Shown: positions 1 to 4,517 of the stretch, one piece after another
Position numbering within the stretch: the first letter of the stretch is position 1
How the letters are laid out: the number at the start of each line of letters is the position of its first letter
Assembly: GCA_027038805.1 (NCBI GenBank)
Contig: JALWGO010000009.1
Location: 1-5,765, forward strand
Length of the DNA stretch: 5,765 nt
From: Thermoprotei archaeon
Lineage (GTDB): Archaea > Thermoproteota > Thermoprotei_A > Sulfolobales > WANQ01
Direction of reading: 5' to 3'
Program-made: the position numbers and the translations under genes
Notes under the pieces: model-generated
What the model was told of the DNA's origin: nothing
Database searches by the model: none
The model's input: only the letters and a program-made list of their open reading frames with translations

Positions 1-24
1 GTCGTAATACTTTTGACTAAACCA

Positions 25-31
25 TTTTAAA
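25..31 (+). promoter_or_regulatory. TATA box for the four-cysteine protein gene
   Basis: TTTTAAA lies about 41-47 bases before the GTG start at 72. An archaeal transcript would begin about 25 bases downstream, near 53, leaving a leader of about 18 bases. The call rests only on motif and spacing. Confidence 0.4.
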
Positions 32-71
32 CCCAGTCAAGGGTAAGAAGCAGTACTTACTGGTAATAAGA

Positions 72-362
72 GTGCCCCGTAAAACGCGTTCAAAGTCTAA
101 GAAGAGACAGTTAACTCTACCATTAAAGCCAATAGCAACTTGTAGCACATGCGTATTCCTCACGATAACTCGTAAAGGATACTTCTGTTTCCGCCGAAGA
201 ATACAGGTAGAGGAAAATACTCCAGCATGCCACTACTATTTGGAGGACAAGAAGTTTGTTGAGACAAGTATCCCGGTTAAAAGCTATGATAGAGGTGTTG
301 CTGGGGGTTTCAACAACATAGTGTCTTGGGAGAAGAGGGAGACCGAGTTAGCGGCTACGTAG
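72..362 (+). CDS. Small basic four-cysteine (putative metal-binding) protein
   Basis: This is a 96-residue protein of unknown function. The first 13 residues are mostly Lys/Arg, suggesting nucleic-acid contact. Four cysteines follow as C24-x2-C27-x11-C39-x13-C53, with aromatic and basic residues around them (YFCFRR, PACHYY). Such spacing fits a zinc site or a small Fe-S site, but I do not recognise a named family. The C-terminal third (about residues 60-96) has no clear motif. The GTG start at 72 is the first in frame and directly precedes the basic stretch; only a weak GGTAA (62-66) could serve as ribosome-binding site, but a TATA-like box at 25-31 would give a short leader. It stands alone, with a T-rich stretch after its stop. 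The regular cysteine pattern and clean composition argue that it is a real gene; the metal binding is inferred. Confidence 0.7.
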   Translation: MPRKTRSKSKKRQLTLPLKPIATCSTCVFLTITRKGYFCFRRRIQVEENTPACHYYLEDKKFVETSIPVKSYDRGVAGGFNNIVSWEKRETELAAT

Positions 363-376
363 ATTAAAGTCAAGGA

Positions 377-388
377 TTCTATTTTCTT
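377..388 (+). terminator. T-rich tract after the four-cysteine gene
   Basis: A pyrimidine-rich, mostly T stretch (TTCTATTTTCTT) lies 15 bases after the TAG stop at 360-362, with no strong hairpin. Archaeal polymerase commonly terminates at such T-runs, so this is a plausible end for the upstream transcript. Confidence 0.35.
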
Positions 389-425
389 AGCCGAAAAATA
401 CGTGTATCTTAAAGTAGTTATATGC

Positions 426-446
426 GTATATAAGGTGTTTTTATAG
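426..446 (+). promoter_or_regulatory. Promoter of the 92-residue protein gene (two overlapping TATA candidates)
   Basis: Two TATA-like elements stand before the gene at 487: GTATATAAGG (426-435) and TTTTTATAG (438-446). The second would place the transcript start near 468, giving a leader of about 18 bases that starts just before the strong GGAGGAG site. The first would start it near 455. The sequence does not say which is used. Confidence 0.45.
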
Positions 447-470
447 CGGTAATACTATATATTCTCTAAA

Positions 471-477
471 GGAGGAG
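471..477 (+). promoter_or_regulatory. Strong Shine-Dalgarno site deciding a TTG start
   Basis: GGAGGAG matches the anti-Shine-Dalgarno sequence well and sits 9 bases before TTG at 487. It supports that unusual codon as the true start of the 92-residue protein, since there is no ATG or GTG nearby in frame. Confidence 0.7.
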
Positions 478-486
478 CAAAAAGTT

Positions 487-765
487 TTGAGTACCAAAAC
501 AAGCATAGACACTACAAGCGAAGAGAGAATCCGTAAAAGTAGAATAGAACAAGCATTTACCGTATCTAGGAGTTATGCTCTATCCCAGGCAGCACAAATA
601 CTATTATCAAATAATATTGTATCCGAGAGCAAGGTTCTTGAAGCATACTATTTACTCGTGAGAGAGCAACGTAAGGGCAAAATCAATTATCCGGTAGACT
701 ATGAATTCACTTTAGAGGCAATAAAGTTTGCGAGAAAATTAAAGCGTCTTAGGGAGAAGAAGTAG
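487..765 (+). CDS. Small basic helical protein of unknown function
   Basis: This is a 92-residue protein I do not recognise. It has no cysteine, no signal peptide and no membrane segment. Composition suggests three helices: about residues 12-40 (charged, then Ala/Leu-rich with AAQILL), 47-63 (amphipathic) and 72-90, ending in a strongly basic tail of Lys and Arg. A small nucleic-acid-binding or ribosome-associated protein is possible, but this is only inferred from charge. The TTG start is fixed by a GGAGGAG site 9 bases upstream and by a TATA region at 426-446. Its last 27 bases overlap the end of the gene on the opposite strand, so the two are convergent. Good translation signals and a clean composition make it a likely real gene. 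Confidence 0.7.
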   Translation: MSTKTSIDTTSEERIRKSRIEQAFTVSRSYALSQAAQILLSNNIVSESKVLEAYYLLVREQRKGKINYPVDYEFTLEAIKFARKLKRLREKK

Positions 766-1014
766 AACTGCATAGCAGTACCCCTCTTCAACAACATCTA
801 TTAGATCGGAATCTATAGTGAAGAGTAAGTCTTTATCTTTGCAAAAATCTACTACTTCACACTCAGCTCTATATTTTTGTTTAAGCCACTCACACTTCTC
901 TATAGCAAGATTCCGCATATTAAATAATGCATAAACTACCCGTAACATATTTCGCGAGCCACGTGCAGTCGTCGGTCCCAGAGGGCCTATACCACTAAAA
1001 ATGATAGAGGACAC
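739..1014 (-). CDS. Small four-cysteine protein of unknown function
   Basis: This is a 91-residue protein I do not recognise. The N-terminus is Gly/Ser/Thr-rich (FSGIGPLGP), followed by a likely helix (about residues 18-50) with mixed charge, then alternating hydrophobic and acidic residues (about 53-77) and a hydrophobic end (YAVLLLLP, 81-88). Cysteines are at 41, 52, 58 and 80 without a CxxC pair. I chose GTG at 1014 because GGTGA (1022-1026) lies 7 bases upstream. A longer frame from GTG at 1047 has no ribosome-binding site and would start before the transcript start predicted from the TATA-like element at 1051-1056. No plus-strand frame competes between 766 and 1099. It is divergent from the thioredoxin-like gene and converges on the 92-residue protein gene with a 27-base overlap. 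Real but uncertain. Confidence 0.5.
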   Translation of the reverse strand: MSSIIFSGIGPLGPTTARGSRNMLRVVYALFNMRNLAIEKCEWLKQKYRAECEVVDFCKDKDLLFTIDSDLIDVVEEGYCYAVLLLLPKTL

Positions 1015-1021
1015 TCTACAC

Positions 1022-1026
1022 TCACC
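1022..1026 (-). promoter_or_regulatory. Shine-Dalgarno site deciding the GTG start at 1014
   Basis: On the minus strand GGTGA, preceded by more G, lies 7 bases before GTG at 1014. It favours this start over the in-frame GTG at 1047, which has no such site. Confidence 0.5.
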
Positions 1027-1043
1027 CCCGAATATTATGGGGG
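1025..1043. repeat. Imperfect C5/G5 palindrome between divergent genes
   Basis: CCCCC (1025-1029) and GGGGG (1039-1043) enclose nine bases that include AATATT. The element overlaps the ribosome-binding site of the minus-strand gene and lies between its predicted TATA element and coding start. It could be a repressor operator. If transcription starts further upstream, it could instead form an RNA hairpin covering the GGTGA site. Function is inferred. Confidence 0.4.
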
Positions 1044-1050
1044 ACACAAG

Positions 1051-1056
1051 TTAAAA
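1051..1056. promoter_or_regulatory. Possible two-way TATA element for the divergent gene pair
   Basis: TTAAAA (TTTTAA on the other strand) sits so that a start about 25 bases away falls near 1079 on the plus strand and near 1028 on the minus strand. Both would give short leaders (about 20 and 14 bases) that still contain the ribosome-binding sites GAGGG (1086-1090) and GGTGA (1022-1026). This symmetric fit is suggestive, not proven. Confidence 0.35.
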
Positions 1057-1099
1057 CATACTTCTTTACCCATAACTTAGGGTTTGAGGGACGATTACC

Positions 1100-1483
1100 A
1101 TGTCTGCAATGCAAGTAGAAGTACTAGTTATCCTGGGCTTCAACGAGGAAAGCGATAGAGCCCTTGAAACAGCCTGGAGAGTAGCCGAGAAAATAAGAAG
1201 AGAATATGGGATATGGGTTATAGTTAAAGTAGACCAACTCTGGATATATGATCCAATACGCTTATCTGAGCTCAAAGTACCCCAAATATATGTTAACGGC
1301 AAATTATTCTTCGTTGGCAAGGCTCCAAGAGACAACGATCTGGTAAACGCTATAATGTCCATGCTATGGAAGAGTGATCTAGACGCACTATCAATACCGA
1401 CAGCAATAATGAAGAAAGAACCCGTATTCTCAGACGCAATACCTGTATCAATAATACACGAGCAACAAGCACTAGCAGTATAA
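1100..1483 (+). CDS. Cysteine-free thioredoxin-fold-like protein
   Basis: This is a 127-residue protein resembling a small archaeal thioredoxin/glutaredoxin-like domain. A first strand (VEVLVILGF, 6-14) is followed by a helix (about 18-35), a second strand (IWVIVKV, 38-44), then VPQIYVNGKLFFVG (60-73), which matches the cis-proline turn and final strands of the fold, with P61 as the expected cis-proline. The last helix begins near residue 78. The redox CxxC expected after the first strand is replaced by NEESD, and the whole protein has no cysteine, so it cannot do thiol-disulfide exchange. A binding, scaffold or regulatory role is more likely. A tail of about 35 residues extends beyond the fold. 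The ATG at 1100 has GAGGG (1086-1090) 9 bases upstream; ATG at 1109 is an alternative. The fold assignment is by motif only. Confidence 0.75.
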   Translation: MSAMQVEVLVILGFNEESDRALETAWRVAEKIRREYGIWVIVKVDQLWIYDPIRLSELKVPQIYVNGKLFFVGKAPRDNDLVNAIMSMLWKSDLDALSIPTAIMKKEPVFSDAIPVSIIHEQQALAV

Positions 1484-1506
1484 ACCAGACAACCACGTAT
1501 GTATAC

Positions 1507-1522
1507 GAGGCCCTTTTGCCTC
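1507..1522. repeat. GAGGC/GCCTC hairpin after the thioredoxin-like gene
   Basis: GAGGC (1507-1511) and GCCTC (1518-1522) form a 5-base-pair stem with loop CCTTTT, 23 bases after the stop codon. It may help end or stabilise the transcript, although no T-run follows it. Confidence 0.35.
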
Positions 1523-1595
1523 TTAGAGAAAGAATTATTACCCCAGAAAACAATAATATGTATTTGGCCGAGCAGCCATCCGAGGCAGTATACAA

Positions 1596-1632
1596 TAAAA
1601 CCAAGCATACAAGCACACACTAAAACCAAGCA
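1596..1632. repeat. 12-base direct repeat in an A/C-rich tract
   Basis: TAAAACCAAGCA occurs exactly twice, at 1596-1607 and 1621-1632, starts 25 bases apart. The spacer contains the related pieces AAGCATAC and AAGCACAC. The flanking 100 bases are poor in G and T on the plus strand. It could be a protein-binding site or the result of local duplication. Confidence 0.5.
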
Positions 1633-1720
1633 ATATGAATATATAAGTATCACAATAAATCACAGCATCACACTCACAAGCTTACAGCAATAAACTAGAA
1701 AACCTGGGATAAACAAGTAA

Positions 1721-1768
1721 CCCTCCTATGAGGGGACATAGAGGAGAATAAGGATACTGTAATCTCCT
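1721..1768. repeat. Two adjacent inverted repeats
   Basis: CCCTC/GAGGG (1721-1725 with 1730-1734, loop CTAT) is followed by AGGAGA/TCTCCT (1742-1747 with 1763-1768, loop of 15). The latter includes a Shine-Dalgarno-like GAGGAG that no usable start codon follows. These could be parts of a structured transcript. Confidence 0.35.
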
Positions 1769-1789
1769 AGAACATGTAGAAAATATAGT

Positions 1790-1798
1790 CATATATAG
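1790..1798 (+). promoter_or_regulatory. TATA-like element before the GC-rich intergenic segment
   Basis: CATATATAG would place a transcript start near 1820, at the edge of the GC-rich segment (1822-1910), which ends in a hairpin and T-run. This arrangement fits a small RNA of about 90 bases, but AT-rich matches are common in such DNA. Confidence 0.3.
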
Positions 1799-1800
1799 AA

Positions 1801-1859
1801 TCCCCCTGGTAAGGATTAAAAGGCCGTTAGCGGCCGCGGTCTTGGAACATGTTGGGGGA
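1801..1859. repeat. Nested inverted repeats, possible structured RNA
   Basis: An outer pair TCCCCC (1801-1806) and GGGGGA (1854-1859) encloses an inner hairpin GGCCG-TTAG-CGGCC (1822-1835). The segment also contains the palindrome GCGGCCGC (1830-1837) and AACATGTT (1846-1853). It is much richer in GC than its surroundings, as expected for stable RNA in a hyperthermophile, but it fits no known guide RNA layout. Confidence 0.4.
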
Positions 1860-1874
1860 ATAGTTTTTATGTTG

Positions 1875-1910
1875 AAGGGCGCCTCGGGTGGCTGCGATGA
1901 GGCCCTTTTT
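1875..1910 (+). terminator. Hairpin followed by a T-run
   Basis: AAGGGC (1875-1880) pairs with GCCCTT (1902-1907) and CTC (1883-1885) with GAG (1899-1901), giving nine base pairs with a two-base bulge and a 13-base loop. TTTTT covers 1906-1910. It resembles an intrinsic terminator, 22 bases before the TATA box of the next gene, so it could end a transcript crossing the intergenic region. Confidence 0.4.
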
Positions 1911-1931
1911 CACTTCTCACTAGTCTATTTG

Positions 1932-1939
1932 CTTATAAA
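1932..1939 (+). promoter_or_regulatory. TATA box of the oxidoreductase operon
   Basis: CTTATAAA is a near-ideal crenarchaeal TATA box. A start about 26 bases downstream falls near 1962, which gives a very short leader for GTG at 1974 or a leaderless message for TTG at 1962. Confidence 0.6.
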
Positions 1940-1973
1940 CTCTCAGGTTTTCTAGGTTACCTTGGTTTTAGGG

Positions 1974-2981
1974 GTGTCTGATAAGATAGTTGTTGTTGGG
2001 GGAGGATTAACGGGCCTATTAGTGATTAAAGCTTTAAACATGCTTGACGTGGAACCAGTTTTAATAGAACCCGATTTCGTGTTAGGTGGACTAGCACGTG
2101 GCGAAATAGCTAGTGGTTTCTCAGTTGATGCTTTCCCAGTATTTCTCGATTCCAAGGATATAGGTAAGCTTGAAGAAATAGGATTAGATGCTAATTTCCA
2201 CCAGGTTGAATATAAGCCGTTGTTATTGAAGCCTGGGCCACTTAAAGAGAAGATGTGGGGTAGGCCACATGGAGTTGATGTCAGTAAACTGGATGATCCT
2301 TGGCCTCTAAGGTGGCGTTCTCCCAGCTACTATCCCGTTAGCGGCTGGTCTAGGACTCTAAGCTTATGGGAGAGGAGGTTAAGGTATAAGCATATCCATG
2401 AATCCTTTAAGAAGAGTATTGGTGGTGTAGCTGTAACTTATCATGGTCAGAGAATAGAGTATAAGAGACTCTACTATACATTAAGCATAGTAGATGCCCA
2501 CAGAAAACTAGGTGTCGAGCCGCCGTCGTTTAGACCAGTCTACTGTCATATGGCTGCAATATCTCTGGTAGTAGAAGGCGAGCCTCCGGAATGGACTATA
2601 GGATATCATGGAGGAACAGCTATACTACCACACACTATAGTATTTACATCAAAGCTCCTCGAATCATTTGCAGAAGGACACTATGCTGTAACATCAATAA
2701 TAAGTTATGGTGAAGAGGGACTGAGACCCGGCTTCCATGAACAAACTCTCAGTAGGTTAAAGAAGATGAACATAGTTAAGGGCCCGGTGAGGATGGAGAG
2801 AACACGTTTAGCTAAATATGCATGCATAAACTCTAACGAACTCAAAGAGTATGTGGACGATATAGTGGGGGTCTTAGAGGAAAAGAACATCGTATTAGTA
2901 GGTAGGAAAGCACTATGGAGGGAGATGGGTCTAGGAGAACTAGTCTCACATGTCCAGGACACAATTGCTTCAACACTATAG
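1974..2981 (+). CDS. FAD/NAD(P)-binding oxidoreductase, amine-oxidase/UDP-galactopyranose-mutase type
   Basis: This is a 335-residue cytoplasmic protein with a dinucleotide-binding fold at its start. A hydrophobic strand leads into GGGLTG (9-14, GxGxxG), the second strand ends in an acidic residue (IEP, E32), and LGGLAR (37-42) matches the GG-R motif of flavin amine oxidases and UDP-galactopyranose mutases. Near the end VLVGRKALWREMG (307-319) matches the C-terminal FAD-contact motif of that family (GR followed by W). The middle is divergent and rich in Trp and Tyr (about 95-165), so the substrate cannot be named. At 335 residues it is shorter than most relatives. I chose GTG at 1974 because MSDKIVVVGGG is the usual family start; TTG at 1962, four codons earlier, is possible. 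The next gene follows after 36 bases, probably in one operon. Confidence 0.8.
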   Translation: MSDKIVVVGGGLTGLLVIKALNMLDVEPVLIEPDFVLGGLARGEIASGFSVDAFPVFLDSKDIGKLEEIGLDANFHQVEYKPLLLKPGPLKEKMWGRPHGVDVSKLDDPWPLRWRSPSYYPVSGWSRTLSLWERRLRYKHIHESFKKSIGGVAVTYHGQRIEYKRLYYTLSIVDAHRKLGVEPPSFRPVYCHMAAISLVVEGEPPEWTIGYHGGTAILPHTIVFTSKLLESFAEGHYAVTSIISYGEEGLRPGFHEQTLSRLKKMNIVKGPVRMERTRLAKYACINSNELKEYVDDIVGVLEEKNIVLVGRKALWREMGLGELVSHVQDTIASTL

Positions 2982-3017
2982 CATCATAGCCTAGGTCTCC
3001 CTAGAGGATAGTCTACG

Positions 3018-3581
3018 ATGCATCCTAGAGCTCACTACGCCTTTACAGTGAAATATATGGATAATACTCAAGCACTAATATCATATATAGTTGACCTAGA
3101 GCCAGCTAAAACAATACTCCATAAACCACTATACTTTACTGGGGGAGCAGTAAACGTAGCATTCAAGCATGTTCCAATAGAATACCTTCCCGGAACAATA
3201 GCGCATCTAGTCCAAGACGCTTACTGGGACACCCATGTGAGAAGGTACCTAAAGGTTAAGGGGAATATATGGGTTCATAGATTACACGAGGCGTTTTGGA
3301 CTAGAAAACACTTTTCTGAAACCAATATAGGCTTCAACTTAGACTTTATATCACATTACCTGGGATTCTATGGTAAAGTAGACTTGGCTGATGTTAGGAG
3401 GCATATAGAGCTAATAGAATGGCTTATCACTGGACCCGAAGACGAGGTTAAACAGTATTTCTGGAAACTAATAGGCTACGAGGTAGAACCCGAACCCGAG
3501 AAAATAGACGAGTTCTTCGAGTGGGAGTTCTTTGATGAGATGATGCGGGAATTATTCTCTAATATAATTGTCGACGACTAG
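3018..3581 (+). CDS. His/Asp/Trp-rich protein, possible metal-binding helical protein
   Basis: This is a 187-residue protein I do not recognise for certain. Histidines and aspartates cluster in likely helices: H2 and H6 at the start, H63-x3-D67-x3-D71-x-H73 (AHLVQDAYWDTH), H87, H90 and H98, and H113. A start of MHPRAHYAF plus this helical H/D pattern recalls zinc-dependent phospholipase C/S1-P1-type hydrolases or HD-like folds, but that is inference, not a match. It is rich in Trp, Tyr and Phe and ends in a very acidic segment (about 155-187). There is no signal peptide or membrane segment. ATG at 3018 has GAGGA (3004-3008) 9 bases upstream. It follows the FAD oxidoreductase by 36 bases on the same strand, so the two probably work together. 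Its TAG stop overlaps the stop of the kinase gene on the other strand. Confidence 0.7.
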   Translation: MHPRAHYAFTVKYMDNTQALISYIVDLEPAKTILHKPLYFTGGAVNVAFKHVPIEYLPGTIAHLVQDAYWDTHVRRYLKVKGNIWVHRLHEAFWTRKHFSETNIGFNLDFISHYLGFYGKVDLADVRRHIELIEWLITGPEDEVKQYFWKLIGYEVEPEPEKIDEFFEWEFFDEMMRELFSNIIVDD

Positions 3582-4450
3582 TATATTCTCTCAACCTCTA
3601 CTGCTCCAACGTGTTCTTCAAGCTCTATTCTACTAAACCATTTAAGAGTATAAGTGGATCGATGGATCTTTAATCCAGCGGCAACTGTAGCGTATTTAGC
3701 TGCGTCAACCGGGTCTCTTCTTCTCAGCAAGTATGATGTAAAGACAGCAGTATAGGTGTCTCCAGCACCAGTAGGATCACCCACGTATACTTTGGGTACT
3801 CCTACATGGTATAAGCTGTTATTGTATCCTACTAGGCTTCCCTTAAAACTCATTGTTAATGCTACAATACGTGCATGTTTTGAAAGATATAGGACTACTT
3901 CCTCAATGTCCCCCAAAGCTCTTGCCTCATCTTCTGAGACATGAACCAGCATGACACCTCTAAGGGCTTCAATGAAATCACTAGTCCACTCATAGACTAT
4001 CTCGCCCATCCTAGTAAATCTCCTAATAAAGCCCTGTGCTTCAACTACAACCTTGTCGGAGATTTTTCTAGCGTAGACTATATCCTCTACTCCTAGCTCA
4101 CCAGCAACGGGGCCCAAGAGTATAGCTGTAGGATTATACTTTCCGTCCAAAGCATAACCGTTCAACTGTATTCTTTCACCCTGTGAATCTAGTCTAAGAA
4201 TCCTAGAATCATCATAGTATTCTAGTCTAAAAACAGTTGACGTAGAACAAGTTCTCAGATAAGATAAGTCTATTCCCAGCCTTTTAAGAATACTCAAATA
4301 CTCTAACGGGTAATCACTACCTATACATCCAATTACTCCCACTTTCTCGTCTACTAATCTAAGAGCAATACTAGCATAGAATACAAAACCACCGGGCCTC
4401 CTTACCCCGTTAACATAATCTATAGTAGGGTTGCCTGCAACTATGAACAA
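3578..4450 (-). CDS. PfkB-family carbohydrate (sugar/nucleoside/inositol) kinase
   Basis: This 290-residue cytoplasmic protein transfers phosphate from a nucleotide to a sugar-like hydroxyl, as ribokinase-family enzymes do. The N-terminus GNPTIDYV (6-13) and RPGG (18-21) match the substrate side of the fold, and CIGSDYP (42-48) the next conserved piece. The second PfkB signature is intact: GDPTGAGDTYTAVF (224-237), with D231 as the catalytic base and GAG as the anion hole. EAQGFIRRF (137-145) resembles the QGF-R segment of archaeal inositol-kinase-like members, which hints at, but does not prove, a polyol substrate. Length is normal for the family. The TTG start at 4450 has GAGGAGG (4458-4464) 7 bases upstream; the ATG at 4454 is out of frame. 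It lies 67 bases after the zinc-protein gene and may share its transcript. Confidence 0.9.
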   Translation of the reverse strand: MFIVAGNPTIDYVNGVRRPGGFVFYASIALRLVDEKVGVIGCIGSDYPLEYLSILKRLGIDLSYLRTCSTSTVFRLEYYDDSRILRLDSQGERIQLNGYALDGKYNPTAILLGPVAGELGVEDIVYARKISDKVVVEAQGFIRRFTRMGEIVYEWTSDFIEALRGVMLVHVSEDEARALGDIEEVVLYLSKHARIVALTMSFKGSLVGYNNSLYHVGVPKVYVGDPTGAGDTYTAVFTSYLLRRRDPVDAAKYATVAAGLKIHRSTYTLKWFSRIELEEHVGAVEVERIY

Positions 4451-4457
4451 TCATTAA

Positions 4458-4464
4458 CCTCCTC
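4458..4464 (-). promoter_or_regulatory. Strong Shine-Dalgarno site deciding the kinase TTG start
   Basis: GAGGAGG on the minus strand lies 7 bases before TTG at 4450. The nearby ATG (4452-4454) is in another frame and gives no kinase sequence, so the TTG start is well supported. Confidence 0.7.
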
Positions 4465-4517
4465 CTATACACAGCGTTAAATCAGAATAGACCTCATTGA
4501 CGAGGGAAAAATCATTT

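Larger units (their letters stand above)
1484..1973. other. Long intergenic region with repeats and hairpins, no convincing protein gene
   Basis: About 480 bases lie between the thioredoxin-like gene and the oxidoreductase gene. The left half (to about 1700) is A/C-rich on the plus strand and holds a GAGGC/GCCTC hairpin (1507-1522) and a 12-base direct repeat. The middle has two further inverted repeats (1721-1734 and 1742-1768). The right end (1801-1910) is GC-rich with nested inverted repeats and a hairpin plus T-run. Small frames on both strands here lack ribosome-binding sites or recognisable content. A plus-strand frame is open from 1752 to 1955, but its only starts are late (TTG 1842, ATG 1869). 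No tRNA, C/D-box or H/ACA guide RNA could be identified. Confidence 0.6.

Noticed and set aside
1350..1616. 88-codon very hydrophobic minus-strand frame
   Set aside because: It overlaps the end of the thioredoxin-like gene on the other strand and comes from the same A/C bias. Leu/Val/Ile-rich content without turns or a start signal argues against a real membrane protein.
1596..1632. CRISPR-like repeats
   Set aside because: There are only two 12-base copies with a 13-base spacer, too short and too few for an array.
1066..1653. 195-codon minus-strand frame with a hydrophobic start
   Set aside because: Most of it lies opposite the thioredoxin-like gene, and its hydrophobic residues follow from the A/C-rich complement. 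It has no ribosome-binding site and no recognisable domain.
1499..1693. 64-codon plus-strand frame in the intergenic region
   Set aside because: There is no ribosome-binding site before the ATG, the composition is unusual (Thr/Gln/Ile-rich) and reflects the A/C-rich DNA, and no motif is visible.
1801..1862. H/ACA guide RNA
   Set aside because: The outer stem and a following ATA are suggestive, but the inner stem is only five base pairs, there is no kink-turn, and the pocket sizes do not fit.
1890..1945. C/D-box guide RNA starting at GCGATGA
   Set aside because: The first C-box base pattern is off, and no CTGA D box follows at a proper distance.
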